Positions 42,079-51,480 of a stretch of 61,518 bases of DNA are shown here, in pieces (position 1 is the stretch's first letter; the number at the start of each line of letters is the position of its first letter). The notes under the pieces are model-generated. The model had not been told where the DNA came from. It was given only the letters and a program-made list of their open reading frames with translations, and did no database searches. The position numbers and the translations under genes are program-made. Source of the stretch: an uncultured Dorea sp. (GTDB taxonomy: Bacteria > Bacillota > Clostridia > Lachnospirales > Lachnospiraceae); the NCBI GenBank assembly GCA_910578455.1, contig CAJTQA010000013.1, positions 1-61,518 of the forward strand. Direction: 5' to 3'.

Positions 42079-45000
42079 ATGAGTATCAGAGATGCAAAAA
42101 GTTATGAGTTGGTCAGAGAAGAAACATTGGAAGGCATTAAGTCAAAAGGCTATCTGTTAAAGCATAAAAAGAGCGGGGCGAGAGTCCTATATATAAAAAA
42201 CAATGATAACAATAAGGTATTCAGCATCGGATTCCGCACGCCGCCTGCTGACAGCACAGGAGTTCCGCATATATTGGAGCATTCCGTGTTATGCGGCTCA
42301 AAGAACTTCCCGGCAAAGGATCCGTTTGTAGAGCTGGTGAAGGGATCTCTCAACACATTTTTAAATGCCATGACCTATCCGGACAAAACCGTATATCCGG
42401 TGGCAAGCGTGAATGACAAGGACTTCCAGAACCTGATGCACGTCTATATGGATGCGGTGCTTTATCCGAATATCTACAGGCACGAGGAAATCTTCAGGCA
42501 GGAGGGATGGGGCTACCAGCTTGACTCTGCGGAGGATAAGCTGTCTTACAACGGCGTTGTGTACAATGAGATGAAGGGGGCGTTTTCCTCCCCCGAGGGA
42601 GTGCTTGACAGGGTTGTCTTAAATACGCTTTTCCCGGACACTTCTTATGCCAACGAATCCGGCGGGGATCCGGCAGTAATCCCGGAGCTTACCTACGCGC
42701 AGTTCCTTGAATTCCACCGCAGGTTCTACCATCCGTCCAACAGCTACATCTATCTGTACGGCGATATGGATATTGAGGAAAAGCTGAACTGGCTTGACAG
42801 GGAATATTTATCCTCCTTTGACAAGATGGAGATAGATTCCGAAATCCGTTTTCAGGAACCGTTCCGTGAGATGAAGGAGAATACTATTGCCTACTCTATT
42901 GCAAGCGATGAGCCGGAGGAAGACAATACGTTCCTTTCCTATAATAAAGTCATTGGCACAAGCCTTGACAAGGAGCTTTACCTTGCGTTCCAGATACTGG
43001 ATTACGCGCTGCTTTCCGCTCCGGGAGCTCCTCTTAAAAAAGCTCTTACAGATGCCGGGATAGGAAAAGATATCATGGGCTCCTATGACAACGGGATTTA
43101 CCAGCCCATATTTTCTGTTGTGGCGAAAAATGCCAACGAGGAGCAGAAGGAAGAGTTTATCCGCCTGATAGAATCTGTGCTTTCAGGGATTGTGAAAGAC
43201 GGCATTGATAAGAAAGCTCTTGAGGCGGGCATAAACTATCATGAATTTCGGTACCGAGAGGCTGATTTTGGCAGCTATCCAAAGGGGCTGATGTACGGTC
43301 TTCAGATTCTCGACAGCTGGCTTTATGATGACATGGAGCCGTTTATGCATGTGGAGGCTCTTGATACATTTGAATATTTGAAATCGAAGGTCGGCACAAG
43401 ATACTATGAAGAACTGATCCAGACTTATCTTTTGGACAATCCGCACGGCGCAATTGTGATCGTGAAACCGGAAAAAGGACGCACCGCCCGGATGGAGGCG
43501 GAGCTTGAGAAAGAGCTCGAGGAGCATAAGGCAGGACTTTCAGAAACAGAGCTTGAGGAGCTGGTAAGGCGTACAAAAATTCTGGAAGAATATCAGTCTG
43601 CGCCGGAGAGCAAGGAAGATCTGGAAAAGATCCCGGTGCTGAACCGTGAGGACATTTCCAGGGAGATTGAACCGATTATAAATGAGGAGCTTACGATTGC
43701 GGGGATTCCAGTGATTTTCCACGAGATTGAGACAAATGGAATCGGCTATGCGGACGTGCTTTTTGATATGTCGTGCGTCGGAGAGGAGGAACTGCCGTAT
43801 GCAGGAATCCTGCAGTCTGTGCTTGGCATCATTGATACGGAGCATTTTGGATACGGCGAACTGTTTAATGAGATAAACGTCCATACCGGCGGGGTGGGAA
43901 CGTCTCTTGAGCTTTACAATGATGTGACGAATATCCGGGAAAAAGCATTTAAGGCAACTTTTGAGATAAAAGGGAAGGCGCTCTACGGAAAGCTTCCGGT
44001 TGCATTTGATATGATGCGGGAGATACTGACAGCGTCAAAGCTTGACGATGAAAAGAGGATAAAAGAGATTTTAGCGATGCTGAAATCCAGGCTGCTTATG
44101 AAGTTCCAGTCCTCCGGGCATACGACGGCGGCGCTGAGGGCGCAGTCCTACGCATCGCCTGCCGCAAAGCTTAAGGACATGACAAGCGGTATTGCATTCT
44201 ATGAGACAGTGGCGCATATAGAAGGGCATTATGAAGAGGAAAAGGAGCATCTGACGCAGAAACTTTCAGAGCTTGCCAGGAGGATCTTCAGGGCAGACCG
44301 GATGATGGTGAGCTATACGGCGTCAAGACAAGGTCTTGAGGGAATGGAAGAGATGATCGGAACCCTGAAAGACAGCCTTTTTGACGGAAAGGCTGAGGAC
44401 ACAAGATGCATTATCCACTGCGAGAAAAAAAATGAGGGCTTTAAGACAGCGTCAAAAGTCCAGTATGTGGCAAAGACAGGCAATTTTATTGACAACGGCG
44501 CATCTTACACCGGGGCGCTGCAAATATTGAAAGTAATCTTAAGCTATGACTACCTGTGGCAGAATATCCGTGTAAAAGGCGGGGCATACGGGTGCATGAG
44601 CAGCTTTAACAGGATAGGGGAAGGGTACTTTGTGTCCTACCGGGATCCGAACTTGAAGCGTACGCTGGAAATCTACGACGGAGTGGTAGACTACCTTAAG
44701 AATTTCACGGTAAGCGAACGCGACATGACGAAATATATTATCGGAACGATGAGCGGCATCGACCAGCCTATGACGCCGGTTGCGAAAGGCGAGCGTTCCA
44801 TGTGCCTGTATATGAACAAGGTGAGCGGGGAGATGATCCGGGAGGAGAGGAACCAGATACTGGATGCGACCCAGGATGACATCCGCGCCCTCCACCGCGT
44901 GGCAGAGGCAGTGTTAAAAGCAGACCAGGTCTGCGTTATCGGCGGGGAAGATAAGATAGAAGAAAACCGTGAAGTTTTTGAAACCGTGACGGGATTCTAA
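42079..45000 (+). CDS. M16C family zinc metalloprotease (presequence-protease-like)
   Basis: A 973-aa insulinase-superfamily peptidase. The inverted zinc motif is in GVPHILEHSVLCGSKNFP (HxxEH), with the distal glutamate in the following NEMKGAFSSPEG region. The four-domain length matches M16C enzymes such as PreP/Cym1, and ALRAQSYASPAAK and GGAYGCMSSFN in the second half are family-like. No signal peptide is present, so it is a cytoplasmic oligopeptide-degrading enzyme. It is followed by era with an 18-bp gap, probably one operon. Confidence 0.93.
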   Translation: MSIRDAKSYELVREETLEGIKSKGYLLKHKKSGARVLYIKNNDNNKVFSIGFRTPPADSTGVPHILEHSVLCGSKNFPAKDPFVELVKGSLNTFLNAMTYPDKTVYPVASVNDKDFQNLMHVYMDAVLYPNIYRHEEIFRQEGWGYQLDSAEDKLSYNGVVYNEMKGAFSSPEGVLDRVVLNTLFPDTSYANESGGDPAVIPELTYAQFLEFHRRFYHPSNSYIYLYGDMDIEEKLNWLDREYLSSFDKMEIDSEIRFQEPFREMKENTIAYSIASDEPEEDNTFLSYNKVIGTSLDKELYLAFQILDYALLSAPGAPLKKALTDAGIGKDIMGSYDNGIYQPIFSVVAKNANEEQKEEFIRLIESVLSGIVKDGIDKKALEAGINYHEFRYREADFGSYPKGLMYGLQILDSWLYDDMEPFMHVEALDTFEYLKSKVGTRYYEELIQTYLLDNPHGAIVIVKPEKGRTARMEAELEKELEEHKAGLSETELEELVRRTKILEEYQSAPESKEDLEKIPVLNREDISREIEPIINEELTIAGIPVIFHEIETNGIGYADVLFDMSCVGEEELPYAGILQSVLGIIDTEHFGYGELFNEINVHTGGVGTSLELYNDVTNIREKAFKATFEIKGKALYGKLPVAFDMMREILTASKLDDEKRIKEILAMLKSRLLMKFQSSGHTTAALRAQSYASPAAKLKDMTSGIAFYETVAHIEGHYEEEKEHLTQKLSELARRIFRADRMMVSYTASRQGLEGMEEMIGTLKDSLFDGKAEDTRCIIHCEKKNEGFKTASKVQYVAKTGNFIDNGASYTGALQILKVILSYDYLWQNIRVKGGAYGCMSSFNRIGEGYFVSYRDPNLKRTLEIYDGVVDYLKNFTVSERDMTKYIIGTMSGIDQPMTPVAKGERSMCLYMNKVSGEMIREERNQILDATQDDIRALHRVAEAVLKADQVCVIGGEDKIEENREVFETVTGF

Positions 45001-45018
45001 TATAGAGAAGGAGAGAGA

Positions 45019-45915
45019 ATGAAAAAGGATTATAAATCAGGCTTTGTCACACTCATCGGGAGGCCCAACGTGGGAAAATCAACACTGATGAACCATCTGA
45101 TCGGGCAGAAGATCGCGATTACGTCTAATAAGCCTCAGACAACGAGGAACCGCATCCAGACGGTGCTTACAATGGAGGAAGGGCAGATTGTGTTTGTGGA
45201 TACGCCGGGGATACACAAGGCAAAAAATAAACTTGGCGAGTATATGGTAAACATTGCGGAGCGCACACTGAATGAGGTGGATGTGGTTCTCTGGCTGGTG
45301 GAGCCTTCCACATTCATCGGAGCCGGGGAGCAGCATATCGCAAAGCAGCTGAAAAAAGTAAGCACGCCGGTAATCCTCGTGATCAACAAAACAGACAGTG
45401 TTAAAAAAGAAGAAGTGGTGTCGGCAATAACAGCCTATAAGGATATTTATGATTTTGCAGAGATTGTTCCTGTCTCTGCCAGAAACGGAGACAATACCCA
45501 GGAGCTTGTGGGGGCAGTCATGAAATACCTTCCTTACGGCCCTCAGTTTTATGACGAGGATACCGTGACAGACCAGCCGGAGCGGCAGATAGTGGCGGAG
45601 CTTATCAGGGAAAAGGCCCTGCATGCCTTAAATGAGGAGATTCCCCACGGAATTGCCGTTGCCATCGACCAGATGAAGAAGAAAAAAAAAGTAATGCATA
45701 TTGATGCTACTATAATATGCGAGCGGGATTCCCACAAGGGGATAATTATTGGAAAACAAGGAAATATGTTGAAAAAGATCGGCAGCACGGCGCGCTTTGA
45801 GATTGAAAAAATGCTGGAATGCCAGATAAATCTTAAGCTCTGGGTAAAAGTGAAGAAAGACTGGCGCGACAGCGAATACCTGATGAAAAATTTTGGATAT
45901 CGGGAAGACGAATAG
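45019..45915 (+). CDS. era: GTPase Era
   Basis: A 298-aa ribosome-assembly GTPase that binds 16S rRNA. G1 is GRPNVGKST, G2 falls around SNKPQTTRN, G3 is VDTPGIHK, G4 is VINKTDS and G5 is PVSARNG. The C-terminal KH domain has IICERDSHKGIIIGKQGNMLK. Length and order are standard. AAGGAG precedes the ATG. The usual Firmicute order era-yqzL-recO continues downstream. Confidence 0.98.
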   Translation: MKKDYKSGFVTLIGRPNVGKSTLMNHLIGQKIAITSNKPQTTRNRIQTVLTMEEGQIVFVDTPGIHKAKNKLGEYMVNIAERTLNEVDVVLWLVEPSTFIGAGEQHIAKQLKKVSTPVILVINKTDSVKKEEVVSAITAYKDIYDFAEIVPVSARNGDNTQELVGAVMKYLPYGPQFYDEDTVTDQPERQIVAELIREKALHALNEEIPHGIAVAIDQMKKKKKVMHIDATIICERDSHKGIIIGKQGNMLKKIGSTARFEIEKMLECQINLKLWVKVKKDWRDSEYLMKNFGYREDE

Positions 45916-45997
45916 AACAGACCTTACATGGGGGAATCTAATCTTAAAAGCATGGGTTAGGAGCAATCGGCCCTGCATCATAAGATGAGGTGATAAC

Positions 45998-46174
45998 ATG
46001 GAAGAACTGTACTGGAACCGTTTTGCAGAGACGGGAAAAATAACGGATTATCTGAACTACAGGGGGATTTCAATCTGCGGGCAGATTATGAAATGCTATG
46101 AAAGGGATGCAGACAGTGAATCGGATTACATTGACTGGGATAGTCATTGCATCGGCGCCGATTGGCGAATATGA
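45998..46174 (+). CDS. Small YqzL-like protein between era and recO
   Basis: A 58-codon frame starting at the ATG at 45998, behind GAGGTGATAAC. The N-terminus MEELYWNRFAETGKITDYLN has the pattern of YqzL-type proteins (aromatic-rich start, TGxxxxYL), which occupy this same position between era and recO in Firmicutes. It is longer than the roughly 47-aa Bacillus protein, and its last 20-25 codons overlap recO in another frame. The function of the family is unknown. Confidence 0.7.
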   Translation: MEELYWNRFAETGKITDYLNYRGISICGQIMKCYERDADSESDYIDWDSHCIGADWRI

Positions 46175-46874
46175 CAGAAGGGTTGTGCTGCTGACAAGGG
46201 AGAGGGGAAAAATCTCTGCCTTTGCAAGGGGGGCGAGAAAGCCGAACAGCGCTCTTGTGGGCGTTACCAGCCCGTTTACGTTCGGAACATTTGAAGTCTA
46301 TGAGGGGCGGACATCTTACACGCTGATGTCGGCCTCTGTTTCCAATTATTTCGAAGAACTCCGGATGGACATCGAAGGGGCGTATTACGGCTTTTATTTT
46401 CTGGAATTGGCGAATTACTATGCAAGAGAGGCAAATGATGAGACGGAGCTTTTGAAACTTCTTTACCAGACGCTCCGGGCTCTTGTGAATCCTAATGTTC
46501 CCAACCGCCTTATCCGCCATATCTATGAGCTTAAGGCAGTCAGCGTCAACGGGGAAGGACCCCAGGTATTTTCCTGCATTTGCTGCGGGGATACGCAGAG
46601 AGAGAAAGTGTTCAGCGTGAAAAGAGGGGGGCTTGTGTGCAGCGCTTGCGGCGGGAGGGCCAGCGACGGGAAGAAACTCCTGCCGTCAACGCTTTACACC
46701 TTGCAGTTTATCATCGCGACGCCTGTGGAAAAGCTGTATACTTTTGTTGTGAAAGAAGAAGTGCTTGAAGAACTGGCAAAAGTTGTGGGAGAGTACATGG
46801 AAAGGTACGTGGGGAAGAGGTTTAAGTCGCTGGACATACTTGAGACGGTCGGCGCGCAGGGGATGGAGGGATGA
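46107..46874 (+). CDS. recO: DNA repair protein RecO
   Basis: A protein of about 255 aa. The N-terminal OB fold begins ITLTGIVIASAPIGEYDRRV and continues LTRERGKISAFARGARK. The C-terminal helical part carries a four-cysteine zinc site, FSCICCGD and GGLVCSACGG. It mediates RecA loading with RecF/RecR. Starts at 46098, 46107 and a GTG at 46116 are all possible; the GTG has the best-spaced purine site (AAGGGA). The gene follows era and yqzL in the conserved order. Confidence 0.94.
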   Translation: MQTVNRITLTGIVIASAPIGEYDRRVVLLTRERGKISAFARGARKPNSALVGVTSPFTFGTFEVYEGRTSYTLMSASVSNYFEELRMDIEGAYYGFYFLELANYYAREANDETELLKLLYQTLRALVNPNVPNRLIRHIYELKAVSVNGEGPQVFSCICCGDTQREKVFSVKRGGLVCSACGGRASDGKKLLPSTLYTLQFIIATPVEKLYTFVVKEEVLEELAKVVGEYMERYVGKRFKSLDILETVGAQGMEG

Positions 46875-46932
46875 TTTTCCGGCACGGTATCTGATATATG
46901 AATAAACGGCGTATAGGAAGGAGTTTCGGAAA

Positions 46933-48114
46933 ATGAAAAATCAATATAACAAAACAGTTGCCGCCTGCTTTGTGGGATATATCGTGCAGGCGATTGTAAA
47001 TAACTTTGTGCCGCTATTATTTTTGACATTCCAGAGAACTTACCATATCCCGCTTTCACAGATTACTCTGTTAGTGACGCTGAATTTTGGGATGCAGCTT
47101 TTGGTAGATCTTGTTTCAGTGAGATTTGTAGACAAAGCAGGTTACCGCGTGTCAATGATTGTGGCTCATATCCTGTCAGCGGCAGGACTGATTCTCCTGA
47201 CGGTTCTCCCAGAGCTTTTAGACACTCCTTTTGCGGGAATTCTTATTGCGGTGATGATCTATGCTGCCGGAGGAGGGCTTTTAGAAGTTGTGGTAAGCCC
47301 GGTAGTGGAGGCATGTCCTTCGGATAATAAGGAGATGGCAATGAGCATGCTGCACTCTTTTTACTGTTGGGGGCATGTTGGCGTAGTGCTTCTTTCCACG
47401 CTGTTTTTTCAGGCAGCAGGCACGGAAAACTGGAAGATGCTGGCATTAATATGGGCAGTAATCCCTCTTGCCAATGCGGCGGTATTTATAAAAGTTCCCA
47501 TGGCATCTTTGTTGGAAGACGGGGAAACAGGCTTTAAGGTGAGAGAGCTATTTGGCATCAGGATATTCTGGATACTGCTGGTGATGATGATTTGTGCAGG
47601 AGCCAGTGAACAGGCAGTGAGCCAGTGGGCTTCCACGTTTGCGGAAAAGGGGCTTGGCATCTCCAAGACGGCAGGCGATCTGGCTGGCCCTATGGCATTC
47701 GCAGTGCTGATGGGGGCGTCCAGGGCATTCTACGGGAAATGCGGTGAGCGGATTAATCTGGATCGGTTTATGGTTTGCAGCAGCAGCCTGTGCATTTTGT
47801 CATATCTGGGGATATCGTTGTTTCCGGTTCCGCAGATGTCTCTGATTGCCTGTGCGGTCTGCGGCCTGTCGGTTGGCATTATGTGGCCGGGAACATTCAG
47901 CAAGGCGGCGGCTGCTCTGCCGAAAGGCGGAACGGCCATGTTCGCGCTGCTGGCTTTGGGCGGAGATATCGGGTGCTCCGGAGGCCCTACCGTTGTCGGG
48001 CTTGTGTCCGGCGCGCTGGAAGATAACCTTAAGATGGGGATACTGGCGGGGGTAATTTTTCCGGTAGTTTTGCTGGCGGGGATCGTGCTTTGCCGGAAGG
48101 AAGAGGCGCTGTGA
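46933..48114 (+). CDS. MFS transporter
   Basis: A 393-aa protein with twelve predicted helices. Loop motifs include FVDKAGYRVSMIVAHILSAAG (the MFS A-type loop), EVVVSPVVEACPSDNKEMAMSMLHSFYCWGHV and a later ASRAFYGKCGERINLDRF. Sequences of this form resemble FucP-like or sugar-type MFS members, but the substrate is not evident. The ATG follows AGGAG. It stands alone; after its stop lies a hairpin at 48128-48152. Confidence 0.85.
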   Translation: MKNQYNKTVAACFVGYIVQAIVNNFVPLLFLTFQRTYHIPLSQITLLVTLNFGMQLLVDLVSVRFVDKAGYRVSMIVAHILSAAGLILLTVLPELLDTPFAGILIAVMIYAAGGGLLEVVVSPVVEACPSDNKEMAMSMLHSFYCWGHVGVVLLSTLFFQAAGTENWKMLALIWAVIPLANAAVFIKVPMASLLEDGETGFKVRELFGIRIFWILLVMMICAGASEQAVSQWASTFAEKGLGISKTAGDLAGPMAFAVLMGASRAFYGKCGERINLDRFMVCSSSLCILSYLGISLFPVPQMSLIACAVCGLSVGIMWPGTFSKAAAALPKGGTAMFALLALGGDIGCSGGPTVVGLVSGALEDNLKMGILAGVIFPVVLLAGIVLCRKEEAL

Positions 48115-48127
48115 ACCACTTTTTTAC

Positions 48128-48152
48128 GGACTTTGCAGTAAATGCAAAGTCC
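48128..48152. other. Hairpin downstream of the MFS gene
   Basis: GGACTTTGCA and TGCAAAGTCC form a perfect 10-bp stem with a GTAAA loop. The T-run is on the left side (48117-48125), so it is a better terminator for minus-strand than for plus-strand transcription. The rest of 48153-48414 has no gene I can support. Confidence 0.5.
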
Positions 48153-48414
48153 TGTGTGAGCAATATTATTTGCTATGTTTTAGCTGCATTTTGCATTTGC
48201 TGTTGTAAATCCACATGAACAGTGATATTATAAATGCAGGAATCAAAATTCTAAAAAGTATCAGACAAACGGCATTTCGCCGGAAAATCCAACATATTTA
48301 AAATAGACAGACGAGGGAGTGGTGCCTATGATTGCGGCGCTGTTATTTTTTAATTCATCAGAAAAGAGATGCTATTAATTTTACTTTGCGTGTGATAGAC
48401 TTAGGAGAAGATAC

Positions 48415-49314
48415 ATGAAGAAAAAACAGAATATTGTACCATTAAAGGATTTAAACCTTACAGAACGTTTCCTGTTTGACGAAGTGATGGAGGACAAAGA
48501 GACTTATCAGGATGTACTGGGGACCATCTTTGGAAAAGAGATTCCCCTTTTGGACCAGCCGCAGACGGAGAAAGAGCTCAGGGTGTCGCCTTTGATTCGC
48601 TCTGTGCGGATGGATGTATTTGCGATGGATGAAGAGGAAAGCATCTATAACACAGAGATGCAGAACAAGAGAATGGCAGATCTGGCAAAACGGAGCAGGT
48701 ATTACCAGTCGCTGATTGACACGAGCCTGCTGGAGCCGGAAATTCCGGATTATACCTGTTTGAACCAGTCGTATGTCATTATGATTATGACTTTTGATTT
48801 ATTTGGGTATGGGAAATATGCCTACACATTTGAAAACAGATGCAGGGAAGTGCCTGAGTGCAGCCTTCTGGACGGAACGGTAAAAATATTCCTCAACACA
48901 AAAGGGAAAAATGCAGATGAGGTGCGGGAAGAGATTATAGAATTCCTGAATTATGTGGAGGATTCTACCGACGAGGCAGCGAAAGAGATAAAGAGCGAGA
49001 GGGTAAAGCGCATACATAATCAGGTCTGTAAGGTAAAGCTTAACGAAGAGATTGGGGTGAAGTATATGCAGGCATGGGAAGAGAAATATTATGAACGGGA
49101 AGAAGGCAAGGAAGAAGGCCGCCTGATGACCCTGGTGAATCAGGTATGCAGGAAACTTACCAAAGGTATGAACGCAGTAGATATTGCGGATATGCTGGAG
49201 GAGGAAGAGGGCGTGATACAGGACATTTGTAATGCGGCAAAACAATATGCGCCGGATTATGATGTGGAAAGTATTACGGATGCCTTGTTGGGAAACGCAG
49301 ATTTGCGTATTTGA
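48415..49314 (+). CDS. Rpn/PD-(D/E)XK nuclease family protein
   Basis: A 299-aa protein of the Rpn recombination-promoting nuclease (transposase_31-like) family. The PD-(D/E)XK core is visible as VRMDVFAMDEEESIYNTEMQNK (Asp, then Glu-x-Gln). The N-terminal DLNLTERFLFDEVMED and the basic RRSRYYQS-like helix are typical, and the C-terminus is a charged coiled region. Family members cut DNA and are often multicopy in Lachnospiraceae genomes. AGGAG lies upstream of the ATG. Nothing suggests it is moving here. Confidence 0.87.
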   Translation: MKKKQNIVPLKDLNLTERFLFDEVMEDKETYQDVLGTIFGKEIPLLDQPQTEKELRVSPLIRSVRMDVFAMDEEESIYNTEMQNKRMADLAKRSRYYQSLIDTSLLEPEIPDYTCLNQSYVIMIMTFDLFGYGKYAYTFENRCREVPECSLLDGTVKIFLNTKGKNADEVREEIIEFLNYVEDSTDEAAKEIKSERVKRIHNQVCKVKLNEEIGVKYMQAWEEKYYEREEGKEEGRLMTLVNQVCRKLTKGMNAVDIADMLEEEEGVIQDICNAAKQYAPDYDVESITDALLGNADLRI

Positions 49315-49325
49315 GGAGGCATTTT

Positions 49326-49673
49326 ATGTTTAATGAAATATGTATATATGAGGCAAAACTGACGAAACTGGATGAAATTGAAGAGCTGATGAAAGAAGTG
49401 GCTGAATTTTATTTGCAGCAAGACGGAGTCATAGATGTACATTATATAAAACGTACCCATCGGCAAAAGGACTTTAATGCTGTTAAGGATGGTGAATTAC
49501 CTGTACGCCTTACAAGAAATGTAGGCAAGGTGACGTATGTCTTATATTGGGTGTTGGAGAACGAAGAAACACACGCAAGAGTATCTAAGCTTGGTGTAGA
49601 AAAATTTTATAGACGCTGGAATCGGTGTCTAACTACCATGCCTAAAATAATCTTAGGTGAGAATGTTGTCTGA
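49326..49673 (+). CDS. Antibiotic biosynthesis monooxygenase-like (dimeric alpha/beta barrel) protein
   Basis: A 115-aa protein. The ATG at 49326 follows AGGAGG. It starts with a beta strand EICIYEAKL, a helix LDEIEELMKEVAEFYLQQ and a strand GVIDVHYIKRTHR, the ferredoxin-like order of ABM-domain proteins. The C-terminal helix and YRRWNRCLTTMPKI end follow. The function is unknown. Immediately downstream lies the broken arr gene; the few bases between them suggest that a deletion removed the start of arr. Confidence 0.65.
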   Translation: MFNEICIYEAKLTKLDEIEELMKEVAEFYLQQDGVIDVHYIKRTHRQKDFNAVKDGELPVRLTRNVGKVTYVLYWVLENEETHARVSKLGVEKFYRRWNRCLTTMPKIILGENVV

Positions 49674-49681
49674 CTTTCTGA

Positions 49682-49966
49682 TTGAAAAATCTTGGGGATG
49701 CGGCAATTGGGGGGGGGGCGGAACTGGCAGAGGGAGCTGGCAAGGAGAGAATATATGTTGTTGAGCCAACAGGAGATTTTGAAGACGATCCCAATGTTAC
49801 AGATAAGAAATTCCCTGGAAACCTGACAAAATCTTACAGATCGAAACATCCGTTAAAAATCGTTGCCGAAGTAATCAATTGGGAAGGGCATTCTCCGGAA
49901 ATATTGAATAATATGCTTGAAAACCTTAAAAAATTGTATGAAGAAGGGGTAAAGGCAATTGACTGA
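49682..49966 (+). pseudogene. arr: 5'-truncated rifampin ADP-ribosyltransferase remnant
   Basis: About 94 codons matching the C-terminal two-thirds of Arr: RIYVVEPTGDFEDDPNVTDK, then FPGNLTKSYRSKHPLKIV and VINWEGHSPEILNNML. Intact Arr proteins are about 140 aa; the N-terminal part with the NAD-binding HGT motif is missing, and upstream DNA belongs to the ABM-like gene. There is no ATG; the open frame begins with a TTG without a good ribosome binding site. A run of ten G (49709-49718) sits where the family usually has IWGAEL, giving IGGGAEL. It is probably nonfunctional. Confidence 0.82.
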
Positions 49967-50010
49967 CGCTGTAAGAGAAATTTATTGTACTGAAAAAGGA
50001 GATTAAAATC

Positions 50011-50655
50011 ATGAAAGTCATAGACTTAACTCACACAATTAAGGAAGACATGCCGGTTTATCCAGGAACGGACACGCCAAAACTTATTCCGGCAAACAGC
50101 TATGAAAAGGATGGTTTTAAGGAAACCCTCCTGCAGATGTACACTCACACCGGAACGCACATGGATCCGCCTGCACATTTATTTGCAGGCAGGACGACGC
50201 TGGATCAGTTTCCGGCGGAGCAGTTTATCGGGAAAGCTCTTGTGATTGACTGCCGGGCGCTTAAGGAAGGCCAGGATATAACTATGGATGATATCAGAAA
50301 ATACGGCGCTAAAGCAGATGTAGCGGATTTTCTGCTCTTTAATCTGGGGTGGGATAAACGCTGGGGAACGGCAGGGTATTTTGGCGACTATCCCTGTATT
50401 GATGAAGAAGTCCTGGACTATATTATACGGGGAAATTATAAAGGCATCGGTTTTGATGTAATTGGTTTGGATCCCATTGCAGATATTAACCTGACAAGGC
50501 ATAAGAAACTGTTTCAGGCATGCGATATCGTGAATATTGAAAATCTTAAAAATCTGGAATTGTGCGGAAATGAGCTTTTCTGGTTCAGTTGTTATCCTTT
50601 GAAACTGGAGAACTGCGATGGGTCGCCGATTCGGGCGGTGGCATGGTTTGAATAG
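50011..50655 (+). CDS. Cyclase family protein (kynurenine-formamidase-like)
   Basis: A 214-aa metal-dependent hydrolase. The signature HTGTHMDPPAHLF supplies the metal ligands (HxGTHxDxPxH). The N-terminus VIDLTHTIKEDMPVYPGTD and the GKALVIDCRAL strand are family-typical. Family members include kynurenine formamidase and polyketide cyclase-like enzymes; the absence of tryptophan-catabolic neighbours leaves the substrate open. GGAG lies about eleven bases upstream of the ATG. Confidence 0.9.
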   Translation: MKVIDLTHTIKEDMPVYPGTDTPKLIPANSYEKDGFKETLLQMYTHTGTHMDPPAHLFAGRTTLDQFPAEQFIGKALVIDCRALKEGQDITMDDIRKYGAKADVADFLLFNLGWDKRWGTAGYFGDYPCIDEEVLDYIIRGNYKGIGFDVIGLDPIADINLTRHKKLFQACDIVNIENLKNLELCGNELFWFSCYPLKLENCDGSPIRAVAWFE

Positions 50656-50737
50656 TTTCTCCGGAAAAATAATTCTTATGCCACTTTAAGGTGCGGAAAC
50701 GATCGAATATTTTAAGGTGAAAAAGGAGTTTTTTAGT

Positions 50738-51373
50738 ATGTTTCAGATTCGAAATGAAGAAGAAAGAGATTATCAGATTGTTGAAGAGATAACCAGGAAA
50801 GCATTTTATAATATGTACATGCCGGGGTGCGTAGAGCATTATCTTGTTCATATTATGCGGGGGCATGAGGATTTTATCCCTGAGCTGGATTTCGTGGCGG
50901 AGCTTGACGGACGGGTAATCGGAAATATCATGTATACAAAGTCAAGGCTGGCCGATGAACAGGGGGAAGAGAAAAGCATCCTGACCTTCGGGCCGGTAAG
51001 TATTCTCCCGGAGTATCAGAGGAAGGGGTACGGGAAAATGCTTATGGAACATTCTTTTAAACGGGCGAGGGAGCTTGGCTATGAGGTTATCGTTATCTTT
51101 GGAAACCCTTCCAATTATGTTGGACGGGGATTTAGGAGCTGCCGGAAATACAATATCTGTGTGGAGACAGGGAAATATCCGGCGGCGATGATGGTGAAGG
51201 AGCTTGTGCCGGGGGCGCTGGATATGAGGAAGTGGACATATTCTGACAGCCCGGTGATGGCAGTCAGCGAGGAGGCGGCCTGCCGGTATGATGACGGCCT
51301 GGAAAAAATGGAGAAAAGAAAACAGCCGAGCCAGGAAGAATTTTATATTTTAAGCCATTCGTTTGTTGAATAG
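50738..51373 (+). CDS. GNAT-family N-acetyltransferase
   Basis: A 211-aa acetyltransferase. The acetyl-CoA loop is in SILPEYQRKGYGKMLMEHS, preceded by the strand LTFGPV. The later VIVIFGNPSNYVGRGFRSC is like the YhbS-type GNATs. The ATG at 50738 has GGAG about nine bases upstream; a GTG at 50717 is also open. The C-terminal extension (about 150-211) is longer than the minimal GNAT fold. The acceptor substrate is unknown. Confidence 0.88.
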   Translation: MFQIRNEEERDYQIVEEITRKAFYNMYMPGCVEHYLVHIMRGHEDFIPELDFVAELDGRVIGNIMYTKSRLADEQGEEKSILTFGPVSILPEYQRKGYGKMLMEHSFKRARELGYEVIVIFGNPSNYVGRGFRSCRKYNICVETGKYPAAMMVKELVPGALDMRKWTYSDSPVMAVSEEAACRYDDGLEKMEKRKQPSQEEFYILSHSFVE

Positions 51374-51480
51374 TGCTGTTCGCGGCATGTTAAGAAAACG
51401 TGCATAATTGCAAGGTGCGGTTGGTAGATTTCCAGGCGGCCTGTCGGTATACTTTTCTTATCAAAACAGAAGAGGTGATA

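Noticed and set aside
48415..49314. The Rpn-type nuclease as an active insertion sequence
   Set aside because: No terminal inverted repeats or target duplication were seen around it, and this family is commonly annotated as transposase by name only.
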